Source: Nageia nagi (Eukaryota; Pinophyta). From it: a stretch of 64,000 nucleotides of DNA. The DNA lies in the NCBI GenBank assembly GCA_050084985.1, contig JBITNC010000001.1, forward strand, positions 2,232,001-2,296,000, read 5' to 3'. Position 1 is the first letter of the stretch; every line of letters starts with the position of its first letter. Of this stretch, positions 1-10,677 are shown one piece after another. The position numbers and the translations under genes were made by a program. The notes below the pieces were generated by a model that saw nothing but the letters and a program-made list of their open reading frames with translations, did no database searches and had not been told where the DNA came from.

Positions 1-570
1 ATATGGGAGCCATCTCAAAGTGTACAAGTCTATAATGCAAACTATGAATTCTTAAACAATCATATACTTCTTGCGATACTTCTAAAAATGTTCAAGCACT
101 CTTTTGTCCACCTTAAGCAAGATTTACAAAATGCACCAAGTATTCAAGACAGCATAAGATAGTAACAACCATTCACATTAATAGTTCCAAAATGAGAGCA
201 TTCACTATTCAATTGCTTGGAATATATCACATTCACAAATTGAGAGAACTTGCAAGCTTGAAAGTATTAGGTAATTTATCCAATTTGCAAAATGTCTAAT
301 CCCTTACAAATGAGCCCAAATGGGCTATACATAGTTTCTTTGGCAATCCTAGATGTTGCCCTAACCCTAATTCCAAAATACGAGAAAATACACATTGTTC
401 AATCACAGATTGCCACATGGCATTACAAAGTTTCTTCCAAACTCATGGGAGCAAATCCTCATCCATCACGAGTTTGGGAATTGAATAATAAATATAATAA
501 TAAAGTTTTTCATCAAAATAAACATCATGTTCTTGAAAATAAAAATAAACTTGCAAATTTTGACTAAGAT
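1..570 (-). repeat. Partial X-type 3' region (copy A), cut by the window edge
   Basis: This stretch is recognisably similar to 2880-3260 inside element B. Both share the order: AC-rich lead-in, a TATA-like block (near 325 here, near 3090 in B), the run TTGCCCTAACCCTAAT, and a block GGGAGCAAATCCTCAT. In B this lies at the 3' side of a minus-strand X-type element, so I infer the same orientation here. The short open frame at 292-567 has no paralogue support and is not called as a gene. The element's outer end is outside the window. Confidence 0.5.
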
Positions 571-1080
571 GACGGTGGGCCCAAAGCCATAACTTGTCCC
601 TCGAAATCCTCATCCAAGAATTTCATTGAGTTCCAATCCACGCAACATCTCTGACATCTTCGGCCCATTCTCAGCAACACAACATCCAACTTCTGCAATT
701 AGACTATGGATCTCAATGGAAGTAGTCATGATGCTCAAGTAGATGATGGGATTCTCCATGAGTGATGCATGGGTCTTCTAGGGATAAGGCCCCCCAACGT
801 TGTTTGTCTTGTCCCCTAATTCTTTGTGCAATCCCTAAGATAAAATGGGACGGATTCCAAACTCAAAAACTAGTCTTCTTCAATTTTGGCGCAAGTGTAG
901 AAAAGGAATGCAATTTGTATTTGAGAAAATGAGGTCTTCAAGCTTGAATTTATGGCTGGATTTGGTCTCCAAGAAAACCCCAGTCGGCTAGGTCAAAGGG
1001 GGAAAACGCATCTTAGCCATCCAACTAGCCGATCTTGGGATGTGTGTCTGCATCAAATTTCATGTTGAGTTGGGCAAGAC
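571..1080. other. Linker between X-type 3' region and repeat array
   Basis: No gene is supported. Bases 830-1000 resemble 3890-3990 of element B, including a shared TTTGAGAAAATGAG block and a block TTTGGTCTCCAAGAAA. This suggests that copy A once had the same layout as B but has lost most of the region where B carries its ORF. Confidence 0.45.
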
Positions 1081-2010
1081 CAAATGTGGGGGTTCCAAGG
1101 CACCTTCAAGCTTGGCGCATGCCTAGAAAAGACAAGATTTTGTCTTTCTGGATCATACGCCAGCCTTGGGGATGAATGCTCTTTCCAAGTTGGCTTTCCT
1201 TGATCCTTGCTCGTTCAACTTGACCCTGAAGCTCTTCCTAAGACATGTTCTTGCCTGATTTTTGCTCTTTCTGGGGTCTAGGCTCGTCAATTTTGATCTT
1301 TAAGCTCGACTTGGACACTCCCCAAGCTTGGCGCATGGTTCAAAAAGTAACGTTTTTGTCTTTTGGAATCATGAGCCAGTCTCTCCAGCCTTTCCAATTT
1401 GAGCGCATGATTCAAAAAGACAAGATTTTGTCTTTCTGAGGCATGCGCCAGGTTGTAGATGGCCAAATTTGTCTTTTTGTGAGTTCCTACTTCTGTGCCT
1501 TAGCCAAATTTTCATGATTTTCTCCTCCTAAAGGCTTCGTGGGTCTAGTGCACGATTTAAAAAGTCAAGATCCTATTTTTTGAAATCATGCGCTAGCCCT
1601 TCTGGAGTTGTTGGAGCTGATCTTGGGGTTCGGGCTTCATGCCTTGGCCAAATTTTGTCTTTCGGGTGAATTGGAAGCCTTTCTAGGTTGGGCGTATGGT
1701 TCAAGAAGGCAAGATTTTATCTTTTTGAGGCATGCATCAGCCTCCTGGATGCTTGGGTTTGACTTCATCATTCTCGAACTTGTTCTGTTCTTCCTCCCAG
1801 CTTGATTGTATGGTTCAAAAAGACAAGATTTTGTCTTTTGAAATCATGTGCTAGCCTTGAAATGCCTTCTACTTGTCTTTTCCGAGCTTGATTTTGATCT
1901 AGTCTGCTCCTTGCCCTTGGCGCATGCTCAAAAAGACAAGATTTTGTCTTTTACCAATCGCATGATTCAAAAAGACAACATTTTGTCTTTTGAAATCATG
2001 CGCTAGCCCT
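1081..2010. repeat. Array of palindromic GCGCATG repeats (about eight units)
   Basis: Units of roughly 40-190 bp spacing each contain a near-palindrome: a GCGCATG flank, a core close to GACAAGATTTTGTC, and an inverted flank GGCATGCGCC or a decayed form. Cores are clear at 1131-1144, 1419-1432, 1708-1721, 1822-1835, 1935-1948 and 1973-1986; decayed ones lie near 1341-1370 and 1561-1590. The same unit recurs at 4087-5060. Each unit could fold as a hairpin. The array corresponds to the leader of copy A. Small frames crossing it are by-products of the repeats. Confidence 0.85.
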
Positions 2011-2030
2011 AGGAGTAGCCTAGGTTGACT

Positions 2031-2231
2031 TGATTCTTTCCCGACTCGCCCTGGATCCCATCCAGACTTTAGCCTCCATTGCCTTCATTAGTAAGGAGGA
2101 CTTATCAAAGGAACTTATCCACACTTGTGGATTGTTTAATGCCACTATGATGCCATTTGCGGTACCTTTTCTTGATTTGAGCAATGAGGTCGCCAGGAGA
2201 TGTGAATAGGACAATAGAGTTCTACGGGACA
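2031..2231 (+). pseudogene. X1 ORF, segment 1 (N-terminal block)
   Basis: This translates to the N-terminal conserved block of the X protein, including the run GLFNATMMPFAVPFLDL followed by NEVARRCE, matching X2 (32283-32460), X3 (35930-36100) and X4 (50160-50340). One in-frame TAG stands where paralogues have a sense codon (CKYDKR in X2). Reading stops at 2231, exactly where the TGTTGG end of element B begins. The start of the protein is missing because the upstream sequence is the array of copy A. X1 continues at 8078, after a gap of about 650 bp of coding sequence relative to X2. Function is unknown. Confidence 0.75.
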
Positions 2232-3343
2232 TGTTGGGGTGTTTTTCTTTCCTACCCTGGAGTAGTGAGAAGAATGCCAACACCTCAGGTGAAGGGACAG
2301 TACCCCTCCTGCAATGGGGACTGGTTACCCCAAAGGTTAGCTCCTTAACTTGGTGAGGATAACTCAGGGAACGATTGAGATGTTTGAAGCTGCCACCAAC
2401 ATGAATATCATGTGTGGATTCAAGGACTTGAATCGTCTGCTGAAAGGGAAATAAGGGGTGCAAAAATTGTGAAAAAAAGTGTAAAATAAAATAAAAGAAA
2501 AAGTGGTGGAAAGACTGTGGGTAGTGAGATGCAACTTAGGCATGCGTACTCATGGGCTTGGGATAAGTTCCTCAAAAGCCGACTTGTTGGGTCTCGATTT
2601 AGGTTCCACGCACCCTTAATCCGTTCCACTAGCCAACATCATGAATGGTCTAGTGGAAGGAGCGTGAAGTTGTGGCAAGGATGGAATAGGATGGGATGAA
2701 GGCAACACACAACGATCCGGGTGAAGTTCCTACTGTGAACAACGTCAACAAGACATCTTGAGGTATCCAAGCCTAAGATTGCAAATGACAAAATATCACT
2801 AACAAGATGCTAATCAACCACTTCATAATATATACAAGCCTTCTTTTGTCCAACTAGAATTTACAAGATGCACCAAGTGATTAAAACCAACACAAAGTAG
2901 TGATAGAACAAACTAGACAACATTGTCAATCATTCATTCATATTTAGCATTACAACATGAGAAGCATATCATCACAATTGCACTAACATACACCACATTT
3001 AACAACTTAAACAATTTTGGTCTAGCAAGCAAAAGTTCCTTTCAATTGTTAAAAGTGTCAACTCCCCCTACAAATGAATCCAAATGGGGTATAAATAGTT
3101 TTAGGAGCAACCAACAGTGTTGCCCTAACCCTAATCATGAGTTTTGAGAAAATAAGATGCGGTCCAATATAAATATGCCACATGGCATCATAAGATTTAT
3201 TCTAGCACTTGTGGGAGCAAATCCTCATGTCACAAGGCTGTACAAATTTTAATAAGTCTTTGAGATCCAATTTTGAAATAAAATTGCAATAAAATAAAGA
3301 TAATTGTTGCGCTTGCAACATCATGCCTCGGTGGTTCTCTGGT

Positions 3344-3862
3344 CTATTCCTGTTGATCCACCTTCTCTGTCTTTGCAACGTCGAGCTTGAGGACTCCATT
3401 GCTAGCTTGTTGAAGGTACCCTTGTCCGCCTATGGCTAGCTGGTCTTGAAGAAGATCTGGGTTGGAAGGTGTGTTCTCTCCTTCTAGGCTCAGCTTCCCT
3501 TGCCCCTCTTCCAGCTCCTTGGTTAGCTTGGTGATATCTTTGATCCGCTCTGGTCCAGTAGTCTTGACTTCATCAGTTTCAGTCTTTATGGTACGGGCCT
3601 CCAAGTCTTGCGGCTTCTCCAAGTCTTTGTTCAAGGCAACTTTGGTGACAAAAAGTGTATTGTTCACCTTGAACACAAATCTACTCACATAGTGAGTGTC
3701 TGTAGATTCGTCTCTTGCTCTTAGGATGGGATCCTCGTGCAATGATCTTGTTAAGGCTGTGATGTCAACATTGTGCTTCTGTCTTGGAGAGGCATTTCTA
3801 GTGGTCATGCCTTTCCTTGTCTTGCCTTGTTGCTTTGGTGCTTCGGGGTTTGGTTCAGCCAT
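3344..3862 (-). CDS. Hypothetical protein carried by X-type element B
   Basis: The open frame extends up to an ATG at 3937, but the ATG at 3862 (protein start MAEPNPEAPKQQ) is preferred. It lies 64 bp downstream of a TATAAAC box at 3926-3932 on the same strand, which leaves a normal short 5' untranslated leader. The product is about 172 residues, hydrophilic and charged. It has a basic N-terminus (KQQGKTRKGMTTRN), a central segment YVSRFVFKVNNTLFVTKVAL that could be a small folded unit, and a Glu/Lys-rich C-terminal half. There is no signal peptide, membrane segment or recognised family. It occupies the place of the 1,100-codon ORF in other X elements. A frame continues weakly downstream to about 3202, so the C-terminus may be truncated. 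Expression is unproven. Confidence 0.5.
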   Translation of the reverse strand: MAEPNPEAPKQQGKTRKGMTTRNASPRQKHNVDITALTRSLHEDPILRARDESTDTHYVSRFVFKVNNTLFVTKVALNKDLEKPQDLEARTIKTETDEVKTTGPERIKDITKLTKELEEGQGKLSLEGENTPSNPDLLQDQLAIGGQGYLQQASNGVLKLDVAKTEKVDQQE

Positions 3863-3925
3863 TCTGGTGCACAAGATGAGGAGCAAGATAATATGAGTTT
3901 GAGAAAATGAGCTTCGTAGGATGGT

Positions 3926-3932
3926 GTTTATA
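3926..3932 (-). promoter_or_regulatory. TATA-like box upstream of the element B ORF
   Basis: Minus-strand TATAAAC lies 64 bp before the preferred start codon. Comparable TATA boxes sit in the leaders of C, X2 and X3, so an internal promoter between array and ORF is a shared trait of the family (inference from position only). Confidence 0.45.
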
Positions 3933-4086
3933 GGCAAATTTTGGTCTCCAAGAAACCCTAGTCAGATAGGCATGAGAGGAATTGATCTTGACCATCCAGA
4001 TGGCCAACTTCGAGATGTGTTCATGCTCAAACTTCCATGCCTTACTGTTGGAGACCAAACGTAGGGGTTTGAGGCTCTTCCAGGGC

Positions 4087-5060
4087 TAGCGCATGCCCAA
4101 AAAAGACAAGATTTTGTCTTTTTGGAGCATGCGCTCAACTTGAGGATGCATGCTCTTCGTCCATTGTTTTCCTGTGCTCCCCATGCATCCATCTCGACTC
4201 TTCATGCTCAAGATGAAACCTGAACTTGTCCATTTTGCCTTTTCTAGTGTTCTAGCTTATCGATTTTGCCCAACGAATTGACTCAGAGGCTCCTCTAAGC
4301 CTGGCGCATGATTTGAAAAGACAAGATTGTCTTTTTGAAACGCGCTCCAAACTCTCCAGCTCTTCCAGTCTGGGTGCATGGTCCAGAAAGGTAGGATTTT
4401 GTCTTCCTGAGGCATGCGCTCGGTTGGAGGTGGCCAGATTTGCTTCGCTTTGGTCTTCTACTCTTGGGGCTTAGCCAAAATTTCAAGTTCATTCCGTCCT
4501 GGATGTCTTCCCAAGCTTACGCATGCTCAAAAAGGTCAAGAATTTGTCATTTTGAGGCATGCGCCAGCTCCTCTAGTCATGTTGGAGCGGGATCCAAGCT
4601 TCAAGACTTCATGCCTTAGCCAATTTTTCTGTTTTGTCTCAATTGGATGCCTTCGTGGGCTTGGCGCATACTTCCAAAAGACAAGATTTTGTCTTTTTGA
4701 GGCATGTGCCAGCCCCCTGGGTGAGAGCACTTTGGTCTTCCGGGTCTCAAGTCCATCCTAGTGGCCTCCTGATTTGGGCGCATGCTCCCAAAAGACAAAA
4801 ATTTGTCTTTTTGAGGCATGCGCCACCCTTGAAATGCACTAAGTTACTATTTTCAGGCCTTCATTTTGTCCTGGGCATCCTTCTAGGCCTAGCGCATGCC
4901 CCAGAAAGACAAGATTTTGTCTTTGGGGGAGCATGCGTTGGGTCCAGGAGTGACCAAGTTTGCTCTTTGGACATGAACTCCAAATCGGGCGTCTTCCTGA
5001 CTCGAGCGCATGTCCCAGAAAGACAAAATCTTGTCTTCTTGGAGCATGCGCCAGGCCTAG
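4087..5060. repeat. Array of palindromic GCGCATG repeats in element B leader
   Basis: About eight units have the same consensus as the array at 1081-2010. Cores lie at 4105-4118, about 4320, 4389-4403, 4534-4548, 4680-4693, 4794-4808, 4908-4921 and 5022-5035, at a spacing near 70-215 bp. Flanks keep the inverted pair GCGCATG / CATGCGC. Several short frames on both strands cross these units because the palindrome reads similarly both ways; none is a gene. Confidence 0.85.
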
Positions 5061-5298
5061 GAGTGGCCCAGACTCACTTTGCTTGGTTCTGACTTGACAC
5101 AAGTTTCCCAGTTTTACCTAAACTCGACTTATATTCCCAGACTTAGCCATTTTCGAGGGTTTTAACTCTTCAACACGACATGACTACGATTGGGCTGTTT
5201 GGACACTTGGGTGATGGGTTGATAGGCGTGATTTTGAGTTCGGTCGGAGATAGGGAGAGGATGTGTTGACTAGGTGCCAGACGAATGTAAGTTGCAGA

Positions 5299-5347
5299 GG
5301 GTCCCCAAAATTGCGAAATTTTGGGGTGCGTTGTGTAAGGCACAACA
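5299..5347 (-). repeat. X-type 5' terminus, double hairpin
   Basis: Read on the minus strand it begins TGTTGTGCCTTACACAAC, a self-complementary terminus. It is followed by CCCCAAAAT and its inverted copy ATTTTGGGG, ending in GACCC. The same arrangement, with compensating differences, is at 17319-17366 and 29345-29393. Confidence 0.7.
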
Positions 5348-5479
5348 TTAGCTAAATCAAAACAACAACAACAGAAGACACAAGCTAAAACAAAAGAACA
5401 ACAACACAACGGAGTGAGGACGACTCAACGTAAGACGAAGTGATGATGAATGACAAACATGGTGACATAACAAGCTACA

Positions 5480-8075
5480 ACTAACCTAGATGGGCGGATA
5501 CACAGTGACTTGCGTCGTCAATAGGGAGCGAACTTGTGTCAGCATCATCACTCACAATTGCATCGCCGATTTCATTATAGTGAGTGAACTCTCACTGGCT
5601 ATTTGAGTAGCCATCGGGACACCTGCATTGAAGTCTAGGTTCGAGGACATTGGATTCATTTGAAGTGTCTGCTCCAACTGTAGTCTCCGGAGAAAAGGAC
5701 AACCCGTCCTTGAGCTCGGTAGCCCTATTCAAGTGTTCTTGATGGTTTCTCCTGAAGTTCATATTTTTTTTTTAGGTTTGTGTGAGAAGACATGCAACAC
5801 ACTATTTACATTATAGTACAACCTCAAGGGACTTCAGGTGTCATGGATACCTGGATCAAAAACGTTCTTTTGTTCTCCACTTAAAGGAATGAACTCTATG
5901 TTGTGATCCTCATGTAACATGCCTCTAGGAAGAATGAGTGATTGTAGTGGAGGTCTTGCACATGCCTATGAGAATACTGCACAAATCCCAGGGACAACAA
6001 TCTTTGTGAACGTCTTTTGCATGGAATGATACAGGCCATTGATAAGAACAAGCAAGAGACTTTCTTTCATGGGCACCTCACAACATGGGGTATCATTTGT
6101 TACTCGTGCTGCAAGTATACCGACTTTGTTTGTGACAACCATGTGATCCTGACTCTCAACATCGGCAACCTCCTTGCTATCAAAAGATGGAAAGCATGCA
6201 CACCTAGGCATCATGATAGGAGGAACATATGGCCTATGCCCCTTTGAATCCAAATCAAAGTCTTCTATCACCAATCCAGGCCACTTCAACGTACATTCTG
6301 CCTCTCTCTCCATTGTTTTGCTAAGGCCATTGAAGGTACCGCTAGTTTCTGCAACTTCTTGGACCACTTCATGTACCAATCCTTGTGTATGGATCGCAAA
6401 AGCAACATCAACCTCTTAAGATGGAGATTCTTGCCTTTCATGAAATAAGGGGTCTTCAATATCATCAAACACTGATCCACGAAACTCATCTTTAGCAAGG
6501 TCAGGTTCCAATTGGACATCATCTTCATTCTTTAGCAACAATGTATAACTTTCAAGGAATTCATCAATATCCCTTACTTGCTCATCCTTTCGATGTGACC
6601 AATCACATGTCTTACCATACAAAGCTTCTTCCAGTTCCTTCAATACTGAATCTGGACATATCTCAGTTGGAAGTTCTTGTTCGATTATTGTGGTATCTTC
6701 GTCTAGAAGTGGCAGCAAGAATTCATCGATTACAACCTCTGGTTCTTGGTAATTCCACTGGGGAGTCATCTTGCACTCAAGTTCCTCATCAGTACTATCT
6801 TCTTCCCATCTCTCTTTGCTCGATTGATCACTTGGGAAAAGATCAGTAATGAAATCCTCCACAAAGATCTTCTCATGCAATGATTCCACATGATTGTAAT
6901 CTATTTCAGAGAAGCTATCTTCCTCCAAGTGTGGCCTTTTGTCTTGACATGGGTAGTAGTGTGCCTCACCCCGGTGGAATTGCTTGAAGTTTTTTGGGCT
7001 CAAACTCTGGAAACAACTCTGTTGAAGATGCCCATTCAACCTTAGTGATACTTTTATCTTCATGTGAGGCCCATAATTTGTCGGCTCTTAACACTTTGCT
7101 CTCCCACAACAGGTAGTTCGAAGAGTGGGCTCTCAGCACTCACCTTGGTATCCTTTTCAAACACTGGGTTATCCATGGATCGATGGCTATTTTTATGCTC
7201 CAACTAGCGAATCAACTCATGATCAACTTCATCATTAACACTGCTTTCTTCCCACATCTCTGTGCTTGATTGGTCTCCTGAAGCAAGATGAGTCGTGGAA
7301 TTATCTGCAAGGGTTTCCTCATGTAAGGATTCCATGGAGTCATGATCCATATTGGAAGAATTATCATTTTGTGTGTCTGACTCCTTGTCTCCATTTTCCT
7401 CTGTCTTCATCTCTAGAGAGGGTAGGGTATTCATTTTCTTTGAAGACATGTGCCCATTCTTTGCCACATATAATGGAGACAATACCAGGTAGATATAACA
7501 ACCATATGTCTGCAAAATACAAAGATGGCGAACCTTTAGGACATAGGGATTTCCCTCAAAACACCCATTATTTGACATTGGTCGTTAAGCCATGTACGGT
7601 CTTCCTTATCCAAGGCCATTGGGACAAATCCCGCTTCTTTACAAGCTTTATATGTCATGACATTGAACTCCATTTTGGAACTTACCATGCAATTGGTAAA
7701 CTCTCTATCTCTAAGGCACACAGATGCCATGAATTTATGCTCCTGGTTTCTTGGTGAATTCCTCCTTCCAACTTTGGATCAAGTGATTCCTCTGATTTTG
7801 ACGCAATGGGTGAGGATTCATCATTAAAATTGTCACCCTCTAGTGAACTGGTCTCATTACCTTGTTCTTCGTGAATGTGGCTTTTCTTCCTTCCTGTTTG
7901 GTCTGATTGATCGTCAAGGAAAGATTCAAAGGCAAAATTTGGATCTGGTATATCTTCGTAAGTGGATTCTGTTGCCTCTTGGTCTCCTCTGTGAGAGTGG
8001 TCACTGATATCTTCTTCACTATCTTCTTCCCTACTCCCCGATGATTCAACAAGTGGTATATCTTCGTAAGTGTAC
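5480..8075 (-). pseudogene. Decayed acidic repeat protein gene, family not recognised
   Basis: Minus-strand frames at 7682-8075, 7204-7730, 6416-7063 and 5966-6379, with shorter pieces to about 5480, read as one acidic protein broken by frameshifts. An internal repeat is visible: MESLHEETLADN, then DQSSTEMWEESS and DELIR-like sequence near 7210-7330, against VESLHEKIFVEDF and DQSSKERWEEDS near 6780-6900. A second small repeat, TYEDIP, occurs at both ends of the 7940-8075 segment. The most ordinary-looking stretch is MVSSKMEFNVMTYKACKEAG near 7680-7730. Asp, Glu and Ser dominate. I recognise no domain, zinc finger, polymerase or protease motif. The segment lies between element B and the resumption of X1, so it probably arrived by insertion, but no termini were found. 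Confidence 0.4.
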
Positions 8076-8077
8076 AT

Positions 8078-9431
8078 GCAGATTTCTTCCTGCAGGATGC
8101 TGACCATACATTCATCAGAGTCTATGGCTCGAAAGAGCAACCCCTACCACTACCGAGATACGCTAGTGATAGGCTTATCCTCATGGAGTTTGCCAGACAA
8201 CTTTGTTCTTGAAACAGAAAGTCTGGAAGAAGAACACGACCATTAACTTGCCTATCGTAATTGCAAGATATGTGTGTCAGATGTGGGTTGAAGCGATCAA
8301 TATGAAGAAGGAGATGCGACAGTATGTCTTCTTCAGGGAGGCAGGAAAAAGGAACTATGATCCTAGAGGTGTAATTGCACATTTCCACAACATTTGCGTT
8401 TCCCAAGCCTATTGCTTTTCAGCATAAGTCCTTGGGGAGTGTGGAGAAGTATTGAAATGTGCAAGATGAGGAGATTACAAAGATAGATGCTCTCCTGAGC
8501 AAGAAGAAGGCTCCCCTCCAAGTAGAAAAACCACCTCAGAAACCTCGAACTACTAAGTCTAAATCTAAAGTGGTCCCACTCAATATCAAATCATCCCCTC
8601 GTCTTGTTCTTGTTGCACCTCTGCCAGTTAAGGCACCCTTGCTTCTCGTTGGAAAGAGGAAAGAACCTCTAAGGGAGCATATTCCAGGCCCTAGCAAGCG
8701 CAACGTAGAAATGACTAATCTCAAGGATGTTGGCTATCGCGTTATCCCCACGGATGTACTGGATGAGGCTTGTACCAGTGATTCGCCGACAAAAGCGGTC
8801 CCTTTCAGACTCGTGTTCTCCTGGATGTAGGGAGAAAGTCCCCTCGTTGCAACCAAGTTCTAGTTTCAGTTTCGAACACTCCACTTCCTCTTTCGACGAA
8901 GAGACTGATGAAGAGCTTGGCCGTACAGCAGAAGAGTCCGGAGAAGAGTCAGAGAGCCATAGGGAAATAGAAGAAGAAGAGGAAGATGATGATGGTAATG
9001 TTGACGAGCAGTTCCCTGAGCAAGAAGATGTAGCTATAGGTGCCTCTGCACCTGATGAAACAGAGATTGAGAATCTCCAAGAAGATGATGAGATTGTGGA
9101 TGTTGGGACCTATGATGATGATGAGGTCCAAGTTGTCGGAGTAAAGTGTGCTAGAGAGGTGGGTGCCTCCAAACCCTCTCCTGCTGAGCATAGGAAAAGG
9201 TACCCTTCTTCATAGAAACCCTCTAAAAAGAGAACTAGCCATGAAAGGTCCCCCTAGCCATGGAACAAAGGCATATCTATAGGTAGTGATAGAGGAGATG
9301 AAGGAAAGACTGAAGAACAAAAAAAGATGAGAAGACATGAAGAGCACCAGGGTAAGGAGATTAGCCTTGTTCAAACTACTCTGGTGAAAGAGGTCAAGAA
9401 AATCAATAAGGGACGTTTGTTGGTACAGAGG
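8078..9431 (+). pseudogene. X1 ORF, segment 2 (core, acidic and basic regions)
   Basis: Reading resumes in the X protein core at HADFFLQD and continues through TFIRVYGSKEQPL and LILMEFARQL. Next come KNTTINLPIVIARYVCQMWV and the proline/lysine linker (KAPLQVEKPPQKPR). A highly acidic region follows (EEEEEDDDGNVDEQFPEQED near 8970-9020, and GTYDDDEVQVVGVK near 9110). It ends with a basic segment and the motif KEVKKINKGRLLVQR. Frame changes near 8205, 8430 and 8830 break it. It is cut at 9431 by element C and resumes at 17372 with the expected next residues. Acidic plus basic tracts suggest a nuclear or nucleic-acid-associated protein (inference). No known domain was found. Confidence 0.75.
9427..9431. 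repeat. Target-site duplication AGAGG, left of element C
   Basis: AGAGG immediately precedes the TGTTGGG terminus; the same five bases follow the other terminus at 17367-17371. Paralogous copies have a single copy of this site within the codons for VQRFPP, so this is a real duplication produced by integration. Confidence 0.9.
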
Positions 9432-10677
9432 TGTTGGGATGCTTTTCTTTCTCACGTGGGACACTTTGATTATCATGGGCGGAACTTATGAGATCCCAAG
9501 CAACATAGTTGGGAATGCGTTACCAATTCCCCCAGTTGAAAAGGACTGTGTATCTCCAAGGCTCTTGTTGAAACACCTTGCCAACGACCTCAATGTCGTG
9601 ACGTTGTAAGGTTTGTTCCTCCGGTGTGTTTTCTGAATAGGGATAGATATAGAAATAAAGTGCGGTATCCCTCTTTGGAATCAGCCTCGATGGAATGGAA
9701 TGAGAGGTATATAGTCTGTTAACCAACGATATTTTATTCTTTGATGTATAGAGTTTGTTCGGAACTTTTGTGTGTGGACTTAGCGATCATATTTGGTATG
9801 AAAACATAAAGAAAGCGTAAAGGTAATACTGTAAAGAGGTGAAGGAAAACACCTTGGAGAAAGAAAGAATACTTGGTCAGATATGAGGTTGAGGTTCACT
9901 AAGGGGAAAGTGTCTAAGAGTTAATCTCTTTCGGATCGGTTAAGGACTCTTCATCCACTTCATCCAACCTTGCAAGCAAACAACTTCACGTTCGAAATGC
10001 TTCAAAGAGGAGCGGGGAGGAACGCCAATTGTCGGTTCTCTACGAATAGGACCAATTCAATTGAATGGAAATGGAAGGTCTCAAAGTGAATGGATCATGG
10101 TTTTGGATGAAGGACCTAACAAGATGTCGTAGAAGTAGAAACTGACATAGAATACCCAATCGACTTGCATGCTAAGGGCCAAGCAACAAACATAGGTAGG
10201 CTTCAAGCACTTTTTAATGTTTTTTAGAGATAACTTCCCTAAAGCTCAAGAGCTTTCAAAGAAATAAAACGAAAAGTACACAAACCCACTATGAGTGCCC
10301 TCAAAGAATCAATCCATAACATCAATATGAAAAGTGTCAAACTCAAGTCTTCGCATTAACCACTCTGTATTTTCTTTGTAAAAGAGTTACATAAAAGTTT
10401 TCACAATTTTTCCCTTTTTTCGAAAAATTTGAACTTGTTCTCAAGATTTTCATTCCTTGAAAAGTTCCAAACTTTCAATCTACATAAAAGTGACCCCATG
10501 GGGTCTATTTATAGAATTTCTAGGGTTTCCAAGTGTTGCCCTAATTCTATAAAACAAATTAAAATATTACATAGTTGCCTACTACGACTAAGTCAGCTAA
10601 CTTTTTGGTGCTCTACTTGCAAGGCTAACTGATCATGAGAGCAGGGTTAGTCGAGTTTTGGTGCTCAACTTTCCCAG
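9432..10677. repeat. 3' region of element C, non-coding
   Basis: No gene is supported. It contains the terminal block (GGTAACGC on the minus strand near 9533) shared with other X ends. It also has a + strand TATA-like segment CTATTTATAG near 10505 followed by TTGCCCTAATTC, which matches the same pair in element B (near 3090-3130) and in 1-570. This internal block therefore defines X 3' regions of the B/C type. Confidence 0.6.

Larger units (their letters stand above)
2232..5347 (-). mobile_element. X-type element B with a different, shorter ORF
   Basis: In minus-strand sense the element starts at 5347 with TGTTGTGCC and two consecutive hairpins (5299-5347). It runs through a hairpin array (5060-4087), a TATA-like box (3926-3932) and an ORF (3862-3344), then a 3' region, and ends at 2232 in ACCCCAACA. 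The layout and both termini match element C. The left end interrupts X1 cleanly. The 5 bp outside it are GGACA and those outside the right end are TTAGC, so no target duplication is visible and X1 does not resume there. I infer a later rearrangement on the right side. Confidence 0.65.

Noticed and set aside
1081-5060. Regular palindromic repeats resembling a CRISPR array
   Set aside because: Unit spacing is irregular, repeats are diverged, spacers are not of constant length, no cas genes exist and the surroundings are plant nuclear DNA.
4634-5102. Open frames of 152 and 87 codons on both strands
   Set aside because: They cross the palindromic array; the same residues (HAPKRQ.FVFLRHA) recur on both strands because the repeat is palindromic.
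5170-5409. 79-codon minus frame with a Cys-rich start near the B terminus
   Set aside because: It reads through the terminal hairpin and an ACA-rich run (CAACAACAAC); no support.
2232-8077. A single insertion spanning 2232-8077 in X1
   Set aside because: X1 loses about 650 bp of coding sequence between the two sides and the 5 bp next to the 5347 end do not match those at 2227-2231, so more than one event is needed.
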